DNA from: Hyphomicrobiales bacterium
GTDB lineage: Bacteria > Pseudomonadota > Alphaproteobacteria > Rhizobiales > Xanthobacteraceae
Assembly (NCBI GenBank): GCA_021732215.1
Contig: JAKFVL010000006.1
Span: forward strand, 248,001 to 312,000
DNA: 64,000 bases
Direction of reading: 5' to 3'
Part shown: positions 54,544 to 63,968 of the stretch, piece after piece
How the letters are laid out: each line of letters begins with the position of its first letter
Numbering within the stretch: position 1 is the first letter of the stretch
Made by a program: the position numbers and the translations under genes
The notes under the pieces: generated by a model
What the model saw: the letters and a program-made list of their open reading frames with translations, nothing else
What the model was told of the DNA's origin: nothing
Database searches by the model: none

Positions 54544-55335
54544 ATGATGGCTGATCTCAAAGGCAAAACTGCCGTCGTCACTGGGTCGACCAGCGGAATC
54601 GGGCTTGCTATTGCGCGCAAGATGGCCGGTGCGGGCGCCAATGTCGTCATCAACGGCTTTGGTGCAGCTTCCGATATCGAAAAGGAGCGCGCGGGCATCG
54701 AGAGCGAGTTCAGGGTCAAGGCAATCTACTCACCGGCAGATATGACCAAGCCGTCGGAGATTGCGGGTATGATCGCGCTTGGGGAAAGCAATTTCGGCTC
54801 TGTCGATATCCTCGTAAACAATGCCGGCATCCAGTTTGTTTCGCCCGTTGAAGATTTCCCGATCGAGAAATGGGACCAGATCATCGCGATCAATCTGTCG
54901 TCGGCATTTCATGGCATTCGCGCCGCGGTGCCTTTGATGAAGAAAGCCGGATGGGGCCGCATCATCAATACGGCGTCGGCGCATTCGCTGGTGGCGTCGC
55001 CGTTCAAGTCAGCCTACGTTTCCGCCAAGCACGGCATCGCCGGATTGACCAAGACCATCGCGCTCGAAGTCGCAACCCACAAGATCACGGTCAATTGCAT
55101 CTCGCCGGGATACGTCTGGACGCCGCTGGTCGAGAAGCAGATCCCTGACACCATGAGGGCGCGGAATCTGACCAAGGAGCAGGTCATCAACGATGTGCTG
55201 TTGGAAGCGCAGCCGACCAAAGAGTTCGTCACCTCCGATCAGGTGGCGGCGCTGGCGCTGTATCTGTGTGGCGACGATGCCAGCCAGATCACCGGCGCCA
55301 ATCTGTCGATGGACGGCGGCTGGACTGCGGCGTAG
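54544..55335 (+). CDS. bdhA: D-3-hydroxybutyrate dehydrogenase
   Basis: 263-aa short-chain dehydrogenase oxidising 3-hydroxybutyrate to acetoacetate with NAD. Cofactor motif TGSTSGIG (13-20), NNAGIQFVSPVEDF, catalytic SAHS and SAYVSAKHG, and the C-terminal MDGGWTAA. The sequence IQFVSPVEDFP and a Thr/Pro-rich lid are typical of BdhA rather than FabG. RBS AGGAG; ATG 54544 or the next codon. Confidence 0.93.
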   Translation: MMADLKGKTAVVTGSTSGIGLAIARKMAGAGANVVINGFGAASDIEKERAGIESEFRVKAIYSPADMTKPSEIAGMIALGESNFGSVDILVNNAGIQFVSPVEDFPIEKWDQIIAINLSSAFHGIRAAVPLMKKAGWGRIINTASAHSLVASPFKSAYVSAKHGIAGLTKTIALEVATHKITVNCISPGYVWTPLVEKQIPDTMRARNLTKEQVINDVLLEAQPTKEFVTSDQVAALALYLCGDDASQITGANLSMDGGWTAA

Positions 55336-55359
55336 CTCGCGCAAGGGCGGTGAAAAGTA

Positions 55360-56736
55360 TCAGCTCTTGCTGCTGCCGAACGGCAATACGTGTATGCCAA
55401 GCCGCGTCTTGGCGACATAGAACAGAATTGCTGTGAGGAAGATCAGTGCGATCGACAGCGCGGCCGCCGCGCCGTAGCCGCCATAGGTCGGGATCAGCAG
55501 CAGGCCCGCGGTGAAATTGACCAGAAACGCCATGCCGTAGGCTGCGGCGCAGACATTCTGCTTGCCCAGCATATTGAGCAACCGCTCGACCGGGCCGACA
55601 GCGGCACGGACCACAAGGCCGATCGCCAGCACGAACATCATGCCGTAACCGTCGACGAACTGAGGGCCGAACAGCCAGAGCATCGGTTTACCCACGATCA
55701 GCAGCAGGACAGTCACCGCGAGCGATGGCCAGAACATGACCTTGATCGAGTGAGTGACAAAAGCCTCAAGCCGCTTCTTGTCGCCGGAGGCGTGAAGTTC
55801 GCTGAACCGATGCGCCGTCGATGCGCCGATGGCGTAGTGAATGAACGACACCAGAACCAGCGTTTTCACCACTGCGAAGTAGATGCCGACCTCTTCCGAT
55901 GGACGGAACTGCTGAAGCATGAGCACGTCGGTGTAGCTCAGCAGCAGGAAAGTGCCTTCTGTCAGTACGATCGGCAGCGAGGTCGCAAACCAGCTCTTGC
56001 CCTCATAACGGCGCGGCCCGTCCGGAACGACAGTCGCGAGGCGGCGATTGAGCGGGACAAGCTGGCCGATCATCGCGATCCAGACCGCAATCGCGCTGGC
56101 GATCATGGCTGCCGTGGCATCGAGCTTGAATCCGATCACGAGGGCCATGCCCGTGAATGCAATCAACAGTCCCTGCCGGATGATGAACGTCGGCACCAGC
56201 CCAAGCCGCATCCAGTCCCAGGCGCGCGCCATCGCGTCCTGAATATTGGCGACGATGAAGCCCGGAAGCGTGGCGCAGGCGATATAGAGCGGCAGCACCA
56301 TCGGCTGCGGGATGTACGGCGTCAGCAGATAGATGCCGCAGGCAATGAACGCGCAGAGAATGCAGCAACCTGCGAACGCCATCCAGCGGGCGCCGGTGAA
56401 GAATCCGCGCAGGCCGTCGAGGTCATTGCGCGCACGATACTCGGGAATCACCTTTTGTGCCGCAGGCGACATGCCAAAGTCGAACAGCGAGCCCAGCATC
56501 AGCACCCAGGTCCAGACGTAGACGTAAACGCCGTAGTCGGCGACGCCCATCCAGCGGGCGAGGACGATCTGTGAGCCATAGGCGAGAACCGCGCTGATGA
56601 CACGAATGATGAAAACAGTGGTAGCATTGCGATTGGTGATCGAGGCTTCGCTGGTGCCATGACGGAAGTCGCGAACGCGCGCCATCACCTTTTGCATCAG
56701 GCTTGAATTGGTGGTCTCGGTTTCGATCGCCGACAC
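55360..56736 (-). CDS. Polysaccharide flippase (oligosaccharide translocase family)
   Basis: 458-aa polytopic protein with about 12 to 14 hydrophobic segments, of the MOP/Wzx-like superfamily. ARWMGVADYGVYVYVWTWVL and GASTAHRFSELHASGDKKRL resemble lipopolysaccharide or exopolysaccharide exporters. It probably flips an undecaprenyl-linked or other sugar-lipid across the inner membrane. GTG 56736 with GGGAA upstream is a plausible start; ATG 56697 is an alternative. No polysaccharide genes are adjacent. Confidence 0.85.
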   Translation of the reverse strand: MSAIETETTNSSLMQKVMARVRDFRHGTSEASITNRNATTVFIIRVISAVLAYGSQIVLARWMGVADYGVYVYVWTWVLMLGSLFDFGMSPAAQKVIPEYRARNDLDGLRGFFTGARWMAFAGCCILCAFIACGIYLLTPYIPQPMVLPLYIACATLPGFIVANIQDAMARAWDWMRLGLVPTFIIRQGLLIAFTGMALVIGFKLDATAAMIASAIAVWIAMIGQLVPLNRRLATVVPDGPRRYEGKSWFATSLPIVLTEGTFLLLSYTDVLMLQQFRPSEEVGIYFAVVKTLVLVSFIHYAIGASTAHRFSELHASGDKKRLEAFVTHSIKVMFWPSLAVTVLLLIVGKPMLWLFGPQFVDGYGMMFVLAIGLVVRAAVGPVERLLNMLGKQNVCAAAYGMAFLVNFTAGLLLIPTYGGYGAAAALSIALIFLTAILFYVAKTRLGIHVLPFGSSKS

Positions 56737-56906
56737 GATGCGCCATTCCCTGCTCGCCGGATATTTCCGGTAAGGATTTGGCGTAGCAAGATATCGTTAA
56801 CATTCGGTTGGGTGGATGGTCGCTTCAGTAGGTGAAAATGACGCAGTTTCAATACGATTAGAGGAGCCTGGCCGGTTCCAGCCTAGTGGATCAATTGAGT
56901 CCCGAC

Positions 56907-58406
56907 CTAGTCGTCCGATGCCTTGAAGCGGCCCAGCCCCTTGAGCGCAAATGGCGCGATCAGCGCGATCGCGGCGATGGTCAGCAGGATCACCGACGCC
57001 CAGCTTTGCACCAGCACCATCGGATCGCCGAGGCTGATGGCGAGCGCGCGGCGCAATTGGGCCTCGGCGATAGGCCCGAGGATCAGCCCGACAACCACGG
57101 GCGCGATCGGATAATCGAACCGCCGCATCAGGAAACCGAGCACGCCGAATGCCGCAAGCATCGAGAGTTCGATCACCGATGGCTTGGCAGCAATGGTGCC
57201 CATGGTCGCGAACACGAGAATTCCCGCATAAAGCCACGGCTGCGGAATCGCGAGCAGTTTCACCCACAATCCAACCAGCGGCAGGTTGAGGACGAGCAAC
57301 ATGACGTTGGCGATGAACAGGCTCGCGATCAAACCCCAGACCAGTTCGGGCCGCTCGGCGAACAGCAACGGTCCGGGATTGAGCCCGTACTGCTGGAAGC
57401 CCGCCAGCATCATCGCGGCTGTTGCAGATGTCGGTAGGCCGAGTGTCAGCAGGGGCACCAGCGTGCCGGCTGCGGATGCATTGTTGGCGGCTTCCGGTCC
57501 GGCAACGCCTTCGATCGCGCCTTTGCCGAATTCCTCCGGATGCGCTGCCAGCCGTTTTTCCGTTGAGTAAGACAAGAATGTCGGAATTTCCGCGCCGCCT
57601 GCCGGAAGCGCGCCGATCGGGAATCCGAACATGGTGCCGCGCAGCCATGGCTTCCACGAACGCTTCCAGTCCTCTCGCGTCATCCAGAGCGAGCCGCGCA
57701 CCGGCTCGAGCTTTTCTTCGGCGTGATGGCGGCGGGATGCCACGTAAAGCGCCTCACCGATAGCAAACAGGCCGACCGCGAGCGTCGTGACCTCGACGCC
57801 GTCGAGCAATTCCGGAATGCCGAACGCCAATCGAGCCTGACCCGTCAGCTTGTCGATGCCAACGAGGCCGAGCGTCAGTCCGATGAAGAGACTGGTCAAT
57901 CCGCGAATCGGAGAATCGCCGAACGTCGCGGAGACGGTGACGAACGCCACGCACATCAATGCAAAATAATCTTCCGGTCCGAACTTCACTGCGAAGTCGA
58001 CCAGCGAGGGCGCCAGAAACGCCAACCCGAGTGTTGCGAGCGTGCCGGCGACGAACGAACCGATGGCGGCCGTTGCGAGCGCCGGTCCGCCGCGGCCGGC
58101 TTTGGCCATCTTGTTGCCCTCAAGCGCGGTCGCCATCGACGCGCTCTCGCCAGGCGTGTTGATCAGGATCGCGGTCGTGGAGCCGCCATACATTCCGCCG
58201 TAGTAGATGCCGGCGAACATGATGAGTGAGCCGCCGGGATCGAGCTTGTAGGTGACCGGCAACAGCAACGCGACGGTGAGCGCCGGTCCGATGCCGGGCA
58301 GCACACCGACGGCGGTGCCGAGAAATACGCCGATCAGCGCGAACAGCAGGTTCATCGGCTGCAAGGCGACCGCCATGCCGTTGGCGAGTGCAGCAAAGGC
58401 GTCCAT
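56907..58406 (-). CDS. tctA: Tripartite tricarboxylate transporter large permease TctA
   Basis: 499-aa permease with about 11-12 helices. Landmarks: [40 protein letters not shown] and [20 protein letters not shown], the TctA signature. The start overlaps the tctB stop (TAATG), so the large permease is translated from the same mRNA. The solute (citrate, another carboxylate or an aromatic acid) cannot be told. Confidence 0.95.
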   Translation of the reverse strand: MDAFAALANGMAVALQPMNLLFALIGVFLGTAVGVLPGIGPALTVALLLPVTYKLDPGGSLIMFAGIYYGGMYGGSTTAILINTPGESASMATALEGNKMAKAGRGGPALATAAIGSFVAGTLATLGLAFLAPSLVDFAVKFGPEDYFALMCVAFVTVSATFGDSPIRGLTSLFIGLTLGLVGIDKLTGQARLAFGIPELLDGVEVTTLAVGLFAIGEALYVASRRHHAEEKLEPVRGSLWMTREDWKRSWKPWLRGTMFGFPIGALPAGGAEIPTFLSYSTEKRLAAHPEEFGKGAIEGVAGPEAANNASAAGTLVPLLTLGLPTSATAAMMLAGFQQYGLNPGPLLFAERPELVWGLIASLFIANVMLLVLNLPLVGLWVKLLAIPQPWLYAGILVFATMGTIAAKPSVIELSMLAAFGVLGFLMRRFDYPIAPVVVGLILGPIAEAQLRRALAISLGDPMVLVQSWASVILLTIAAIALIAPFALKGLGRFKASDD

Positions 58407-58891
58407 TACAGTAATCTTTCCAGCGGTCCGGCGGGCAGGCTCAGGGTCAGCAGTTTGTCGAAGGCGAGATAAACGAGTGTCGTGAGCACGATCGCGATCG
58501 CAAGGTCCACGAGCAATGCACGGCGGCCGAACGCGGCGGACGTCGCGACGAACAGCGCCGATGTCGCCGGGATGAAGCCGCCGCCGAAACCGATGATGGC
58601 GATCATCAGCGCCAGCCCGCCGAGGATCAGCCACACCGCCACCGGATCGGCACTCTCGCGTGCAGGGAGGTTGCCGCGCAGCGCGTCGAACAGATTGGCG
58701 ACCGCGAGAATGCCAAGTCCGATAGCAATCACGACCGGCGTGACTTCCGGTCCCATACCGTAAATCGTGTTAGAGGTGATCTTGCTCGCATCCCAGACCA
58801 GAATGGCGGCAAGCAGCGCCAGAAAGGCTGCAACGACGACGCCTGCGCTGTCGGTCTTAGGCCTGGCTCGGCCAGACTTCCCGGTGATCAT
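58406..58891 (-). CDS. tctB: Tripartite tricarboxylate transporter small permease TctB
   Basis: 161 aa with four predicted helices, TctB type ([20 protein letters not shown] near helix 1). It lies between tctC and tctA with overlaps at both ends (ATGA and TAATG). Confidence 0.9.
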   Translation of the reverse strand: MITGKSGRARPKTDSAGVVVAAFLALLAAILVWDASKITSNTIYGMGPEVTPVVIAIGLGILAVANLFDALRGNLPARESADPVAVWLILGGLALMIAIIGFGGGFIPATSALFVATSAAFGRRALLVDLAIAIVLTTLVYLAFDKLLTLSLPAGPLERLL

Positions 58892-59859
58892 GATTTCACG
58901 AGGCCGACCGACTTCAAGACGGCAGTGACGCGCTCGTTCTCGCTCTTGAGGAATTTCGCAAACTCCTCGTCGCCCAGATAGGCGTCATCCCAGCCTTTCT
59001 GCTTGAGGATGTCCTGCCACGCCTGCGACTTCGTCATCTTCTCCACGGTGGCGGTCAATGACTTGCGCTGTTCGGCCGTGATGCCCGGAGGCGCGACCAC
59101 CGAGCGCCAGTTGGCGAGCACGAGGTCGATGCCCTGCTCCTTGAAAGTCGGAATATCGATACCCGGAATTCGCTTCGGCGAACTGACACCAATGGCGCGC
59201 AGCTTGCCGGATTTGATCTGGCCGTCATATTCGCTGAGGCCGGAAATCCCGGCTGTAACTTTCGCGCCAAGGATCGCGGCCAAAGATTCGCCGCCGCCGG
59301 AGAAGGGAATGTAGTTCACCTTGCTTGCGTCCGCGCCGATGGTGTTTGCGAACAACGCCGCCATGACGTGATCGACGCCACCTGCGGAGCCGCCGGCAAA
59401 ACGCACCTTGCCGATGTCGGCCTTGATGGCGTCTGCGAGATCCTTTGCATCCTTGATCGGCGAACTCGCCGGCACGACGATCACTTGAACCTCTTCGGTC
59501 AGCCGCGCGATCGGCGTCACCTGATCGAGCGTCACCTGCGACTTGTTCATGATAAGCGCGCCCACCATGACGAAGCCGTTGACCATCATCTGATTGCCAT
59601 CGCCCTTGGCGCTGTTGACGAACTGGGCGATGCCAACGCTGCCGCCCGCACCTGCCACATTGGTGACCTGAACGCTGCGGGCGATGCCGGACGCGGTGAG
59701 CGCCTGCTGCATGGCGCGCGCGGTCTGGTCCCAGCCCCCGCCGGGCGCAGCTGGCGCCATGATCTTGAGCTCAAGCTGCTGTGCCTGCGGAGAGGCTGGC
59801 GTCAGTGCAGTGGCGATAGCGGCGATTGCGCCCAGAATGGGCGTGGACAGGCGAAGCAT
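58888..59859 (-). CDS. tctC: Tripartite tricarboxylate transporter solute-binding protein (TctC/Bug)
   Basis: 323-aa periplasmic receptor; signal peptide LRLSTPILGAIAAIATAL...AQA. Landmarks: MAPAAPGGGWDQTARAMQQAL, NVAGAGGSVGIAQF and KVNYIPFSGGGESLAAILG, typical of TctC/Bug proteins. ATG 59859 follows GGAGGACGCC. First gene of the tctCBA operon. Confidence 0.94.
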   Translation of the reverse strand: MLRLSTPILGAIAAIATALTPASPQAQQLELKIMAPAAPGGGWDQTARAMQQALTASGIARSVQVTNVAGAGGSVGIAQFVNSAKGDGNQMMVNGFVMVGALIMNKSQVTLDQVTPIARLTEEVQVIVVPASSPIKDAKDLADAIKADIGKVRFAGGSAGGVDHVMAALFANTIGADASKVNYIPFSGGGESLAAILGAKVTAGISGLSEYDGQIKSGKLRAIGVSSPKRIPGIDIPTFKEQGIDLVLANWRSVVAPPGITAEQRKSLTATVEKMTKSQAWQDILKQKGWDDAYLGDEEFAKFLKSENERVTAVLKSVGLVKS

Positions 59860-59917
59860 GGCGTCCTCCGGCGGCGTTATTTGCCGCGATGAAGAGGCGC
59901 GACAATTTGACGCCATC

Positions 59918-60463
59918 TCAACCGGAAAAGCCTCCGCTGTCGAGGAAAACCTGCTCTTCGGTTGTGGTGTCCCGGTACAGGACTTTGTTGCGGTGGGGAA
60001 AGCGCCCGAAGCGGCGAATGATGTCCGCGTGTTCTTCGGCAAACTTCAGATTGAAAGTATTTTCAGCCGCGCGAAACAGTTCGATGCAGCGCTCTTGATG
60101 CGCAAGCTGCTCCGAGTGCATGAACGGCATATAGACGAACTGCTGAAAGTCTTTCTCGACGCGCGCGTCGGTGCCGCCGGCGATTGCCCGCTCGGCGACG
60201 GCGAGCGCCTGTGCGTCGGTCGCGTAGCTGCGCGGATCGCCACGGAACATGTTTCGTGGAAACTGGTCGAGCACGATGATCAGCGCGAGCCTGCCTGCGT
60301 CGCTTGTTTCCCATGACGCCAGTTCGCCGCGCGATGCGGCGAGCCACGTTGCCATGAAGCGCTGCGTGATCTCGCGATCGAAGGCGTCGTCTTTCTTGAA
60401 CCAGCGGTCCTCTCCGGCGGCGCGCCAAAACGAGACGATGTCGGCGGGTGAAATGTCGGTCAT
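59918..60463 (-). CDS. DUF924 family protein
   Basis: 181-aa cytoplasmic helical protein of the DUF924 family: IVSFWRAAGEDRWFKKDDAF, LDQFPRNMFRGDPRSYATD, YMPFMHSEQLAHQERCIELF. TPR-like fold; function unknown. Its stop is about 60 bases before the tctC start, so it may be separately transcribed. Confidence 0.93.
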   Translation of the reverse strand: MTDISPADIVSFWRAAGEDRWFKKDDAFDREITQRFMATWLAASRGELASWETSDAGRLALIIVLDQFPRNMFRGDPRSYATDAQALAVAERAIAGGTDARVEKDFQQFVYMPFMHSEQLAHQERCIELFRAAENTFNLKFAEEHADIIRRFGRFPHRNKVLYRDTTTEEQVFLDSGGFSG

Positions 60464-60480
60464 GCTTTGCGCTCAATCCT

Positions 60481-60571
60481 CGTCATGCCCGGACTTGATC
60501 CGGGCATCCATTTTACTTGCAAAAGAAAATGGATTGCCGGGTCACGCGCTTCGCGCGACCCGGCAATGACG
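60481..60571. repeat. Composite palindromic intergenic repeat
   Basis: CGTCATGCCCGG at the left and CCGGCAATGACG at the right form outer arms; inside, ATCCATTTTACTTGCAAAAG and GAAAATGGAT make a second inverted repeat, and CGCGCTTCGCGCG a third. The CGTCATGCCCGG...CCGGGCATCC core is widespread as an interspersed palindrome in Bradyrhizobium-like genomes (from memory). Fills the gap between the DUF924 start and the fadD stop and may act as a terminator. Confidence 0.75.
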
Positions 60572-60581
60572 AACAGGTGGC

Positions 60582-62270
60582 TTAAGCGGCTGCAGCCTTC
60601 TGCGCTTCGTCGCGCAGCTCACGACGCAGAATCTTGCCGACCGGGGTCTTCGGCAGGTCGGTGCGGAATTCGACGATCTTCGGCACCTTGTAGCCGGTGA
60701 GTTCGGTAGCGCAGAACTTGAGCACATCCTGCGCGGTCAGGTTCGGGTCTTTCTTCACCACGAAGGCCTTCACCGCTTCGCCCGCTTTGGAATCGGCAAC
60801 GCCGATCACGGCGCATTCCAGAACGCCCGGATGGCTGGCAATCACTTCCTCGACCTCGTTCGGGAAAACGTTGAAGCCAGAGACGAGGATCATGTCCTTC
60901 TTGCGGTCCACGATCTTGATGAAGCCGTCCGGCGCCATCACGCCGATGTCGCCGGTGCGGAAGAAGCCGTCCGCCGTCATCACCTTCGCGGTTTCGTCAG
61001 GCCTGTTCCAGTAACCCGCCATCACCTGCGGACCCTTGGCGCAGATTTCACCGGGTTCGCCGAGTGGCACGTCGTTGCCGTCGTCGTCGCGGATCGCGAT
61101 CAGCGTGTTGGGTACGGGGATGCCAATCGAGCCGGTGTAGCGGTCGCTGTTGGCCGGATTGCAGGTCAGCGTCGGCGAGGTTTCCGACAGGCCGTACCCT
61201 TCGATGATCGGGGTCTTGGTGACCTTCATCCAGTTCTCGGCCACGGGCTTCTGCACCGCCATGCCACCGCCGTTGGCTGCGACAAGTTTGGAGAAGTCGA
61301 GATCCTTGAACTCCGGATGCTGCATCAGGCCGTTATAGAGGGTGTTCACGGCCGGGAAGCTCGCCACCTTGTACTTCTTCAGCTCCTTGACGAAGCCCGG
61401 AATATCGCGCGGGTTGGGGATCAGCAGGTTCGAGCCGCCAGCCCGCGTCGCCAGCAGGAAGCACGCTGTCAGTGCGAAGATGTGGTAGAGCGGCAGCGCG
61501 CAAACCACGAGAAACTCGTCGTCCTTGTTCATACCCTCGATCGCCGGCTGCAGCCATGCATCGTTCTGCAGCACGTTGGCGAGAATGTTGCGATGGAGCA
61601 GCGTCGCGCCCTTTGAGACGCCGGTGGTGCCGCCGGTGTATTGCAGGAAGGCGACATCGTCCGGTCCCAGTTGCGGCTTGGTGAACCTGGCGCTGCGACC
61701 TTTCGCCAATGCGTCATTGAAGCTGATCGCTTGCGGGATCGAGAACGCCGGCACCATCTTCTTCACGCGGCGCACGACGAAGTTGACGATCACGCCCTTG
61801 AAACCGAGCAGATCGCCCATGGTGCCCATGATGACGTGCTTGACGTTGGTCTTGGGCAGCACCTTCTCGAGCGTGGTCGCGAAATTCTCCAGGATGATGA
61901 TCGCTTCCGCCCCGGAATCCTTGAGCTGATGCTCGAGCTCGCGTGGCGTGTAGAGCGGATTGACGTTCACCACCGCATAGCCGGCGCGCAGGACCGCCGA
62001 GGTCGCGACCGGATGCTGCAGCACGTTCGGCATCATGATCGCAACGCGCGACCCCTTTGGCATGCCAGTGCTTTGTAAGTAGGCGCCGAGCGCGAGCGAC
62101 ATGGCGTCGAGTTCGCCATAGGTCATGGACTTGTCCATACAGTAGAACGCCTTGCGGTCGCGGAATTTCTGGAAGCTCTCTTCCAGCAGCGCGACCAGTG
62201 ACGGATACTGATTGACATCGATATCGGCCGGTACGCCGGGCGGATATTGCTTGAGCCAGATGCGCTCCAT
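60582..62270 (-). CDS. fadD: Long-chain fatty acid-CoA ligase
   Basis: 562-aa acyl-CoA synthetase that activates fatty acids for beta-oxidation. AMP-binding P-loop YTGGTTGVSKGA, GYGLSETSPT, RTGDIGVMAPDGF and DRKKDMILVSGFNVFPNEVE, followed by the C-terminal hinge domain and a KTPVGKILRREL catalytic Lys motif. ATG 62270 has GGGGAAG directly upstream; the frame is open eight codons further. Length matches FadD (about 561). Confidence 0.95.
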   Translation of the reverse strand: MERIWLKQYPPGVPADIDVNQYPSLVALLEESFQKFRDRKAFYCMDKSMTYGELDAMSLALGAYLQSTGMPKGSRVAIMMPNVLQHPVATSAVLRAGYAVVNVNPLYTPRELEHQLKDSGAEAIIILENFATTLEKVLPKTNVKHVIMGTMGDLLGFKGVIVNFVVRRVKKMVPAFSIPQAISFNDALAKGRSARFTKPQLGPDDVAFLQYTGGTTGVSKGATLLHRNILANVLQNDAWLQPAIEGMNKDDEFLVVCALPLYHIFALTACFLLATRAGGSNLLIPNPRDIPGFVKELKKYKVASFPAVNTLYNGLMQHPEFKDLDFSKLVAANGGGMAVQKPVAENWMKVTKTPIIEGYGLSETSPTLTCNPANSDRYTGSIGIPVPNTLIAIRDDDGNDVPLGEPGEICAKGPQVMAGYWNRPDETAKVMTADGFFRTGDIGVMAPDGFIKIVDRKKDMILVSGFNVFPNEVEEVIASHPGVLECAVIGVADSKAGEAVKAFVVKKDPNLTAQDVLKFCATELTGYKVPKIVEFRTDLPKTPVGKILRRELRDEAQKAAAA

Positions 62271-62522
62271 GGTCTTCCCCTCTGTTCGTGACATCGCTCC
62301 CGTTCTCGCGACGGGATCTGCGGATGGTCGATTATCGAGCCAAGAACGAAGTGTGGCAAGCTATGGGCTGTGAAGTGCTGCCTGGATGCGACATGCTTTC
62401 GCGTGCAGGCGCCTCACTGAGGCAGCGCGGTGGCATACAAGAAGGCAAGTTTGATCGATTCAAAATGGATACCGCAAAGCACAATGCCTGGACGTTCAGC
62501 CGAGACTGGGGCCTGGCGTTGT
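62271..62522. other. Intergenic region between the carboxypeptidase and fadD genes
   Basis: 252 bases with the fadD promoter and the 3' end of the carboxypeptidase transcript. I see no gene, clear hairpin or repeat in it. Confidence 0.5.
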
Positions 62523-63968
62523 TCAGGAGCGCGGAGCAGCAGCCGGCTTGGCTTCGCTGCTCTTGTCCTTGCCGCCTTTGGCCGCGTTATTCGCAGCCGG
62601 CTTTGGTTTCGGCTTGTCCGCCGGTTTGGCAGCACTTTTCGGCTTGTCGGTCGCGATCGCCCCGGCCGATGGCTTGGCCGCAGCCGGTTTCGGCTTGGCA
62701 TCCGGCTTCGTGCCCGCTACCGCCGCCGCTACCGATTGAGGCTTCGGCTTGGCGGCGCGCGATTTCTTGCCGCGGGACTTTGGCGTTTGTTTCAACTCTT
62801 CGGCGGCAACCGCCGCAACCAGCGCCGCGCCGGTTTTCTTCGGACCGGTGTAGACGATCACAGCCTGAACCGGGCCGGGCGGCTGCAAAAGCTGCGAAGG
62901 CTTCACCGCCGCCGGTCCTGCTGCGAACATCGACACAAGATTATCGTTGTTGCCGTTGGCTGCGACGGCATTGTCGTCATCGGATTCCGGGCCCGGTCGT
63001 TTGCGTTTCGGTCCGCACATGTCATCGCGCAGGTTTGGTGGCGCTGCATCGATCGGCGCGAGCGCTTCCACCGTACCCAGTGACGGCTTCAGCCACGACA
63101 ATCCGCTTCCACCGAAACCGCGTTCGAGAATTTGCGCGGCCTTCACGGCGCGGATCGGTCCCGATTGTGCGCCAAGCACCACCGCGATGAGCCGTTTGTT
63201 GCCGCGAGTCGCGGTGGCGACGAGATTGAAGCCCGACGCGCAGATGAAGCCGGTCTTCATGCCGTCAGCGCCGGGGTAGCGACCGATCAGGCTGTTGTAG
63301 TTGCGCATCAAGCGACGGCCGAACTTGATCGCAGGCGTGTGAAAGTACTGATCGTATTCGGGCAAGTCGCGGATGATGGCGCGGGCAAGAATCGCAAGAT
63401 CGCGCGCCGAGGTGACCTGTCCATCCGCCGGCAGGCCATTCGGGTTCACGTAGTTGGTCTGCGTCATGCCGAGGCGCTGGGCATTCTTGTTCATCTCTGC
63501 AGAGAAGCCATCGATCGAGCCGCCGACGCCTTCGGCGAGCACGACAGCCATATCGTTCGCCGACTTGACCATCGTCATCTGCAAGGCGTTTTCGACCGTG
63601 ACGGTCGTGCCGGCCTTGAAACCCATCTTCGACGGCGCCTGAGATGCTGCAGCCGGTGAAACGGTGAGCAGGCTATCAAGCGTCAGGCGTCCATCCTTGA
63701 CGGCTTTCAAGGTGACATACGCCGTCATCAGCTTCGTCACCGAAGCCGGATACCAGGGATAGGTCGCGTTTTCGGCGTGCAGAACCTTGCCGGTGTCGGC
63801 TTCGACAACGAGCATCGCTTCGGCGCCGGCCGGACTGATCCGCGCACCTGCAAGCAAAACAACAACAGCGGCGAAAGCGATACGAGTCAGCGGGAACCGC
63901 CGATGGCGAAGAAAGAACAATTGCACAATCCGGTTCCGGTCTTTTGGGACATGCCGCAGACGGCACAT
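62523..63968 (-). CDS. D-alanyl-D-alanine carboxypeptidase (PBP5/6-like) with K/P/A-rich tail
   Basis: Periplasmic penicillin-binding serine peptidase that trims the terminal D-Ala of stem peptides, about 481 aa. Active-site motifs: SVTK (in YPASVTKLMT), SAN (KSANDMAVVL) and KTG (GMKTGFICASG). A Lys/Pro/Ala-rich disordered tail from about residue 370 (tandem KPAxxKP runs) replaces the usual PBP5 C-terminal domain and membrane helix. The start is uncertain: ATG 63968 is chosen, GTG 63998 or a further upstream start beyond the window is possible, and a hydrophobic signal follows (TRIAFAAVVVLLAGARI). Confidence 0.9.
   Translation of the reverse strand: MCRLRHVPKDRNRIVQLFFLRHRRFPLTRIAFAAVVVLLAGARISPAGAEAMLVVEADTGKVLHAENATYPWYPASVTKLMTAYVTLKAVKDGRLTLDSLLTVSPAAASQAPSKMGFKAGTTVTVENALQMTMVKSANDMAVVLAEGVGGSIDGFSAEMNKNAQRLGMTQTNYVNPNGLPADGQVTSARDLAILARAIIRDLPEYDQYFHTPAIKFGRRLMRNYNSLIGRYPGADGMKTGFICASGFNLVATATRGNKRLIAVVLGAQSGPIRAVKAAQILERGFGGSGLSWLKPSLGTVEALAPIDAAPPNLRDDMCGPKRKRPGPESDDDNAVAANGNNDNLVSMFAAGPAAVKPSQLLQPPGPVQAVIVYTGPKKTGAALVAAVAAEELKQTPKSRGKKSRAAKPKPQSVAAAVAGTKPDAKPKPAAAKPSAGAIATDKPKSAAKPADKPKPKPAANNAAKGGKDKSSEAKPAAAPRS

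Noticed and set aside
55390-56574. 394-codon open frame antisense to the flippase
   Set aside because: Highly charged, repetitive composition typical of a reverse reading of membrane helices.
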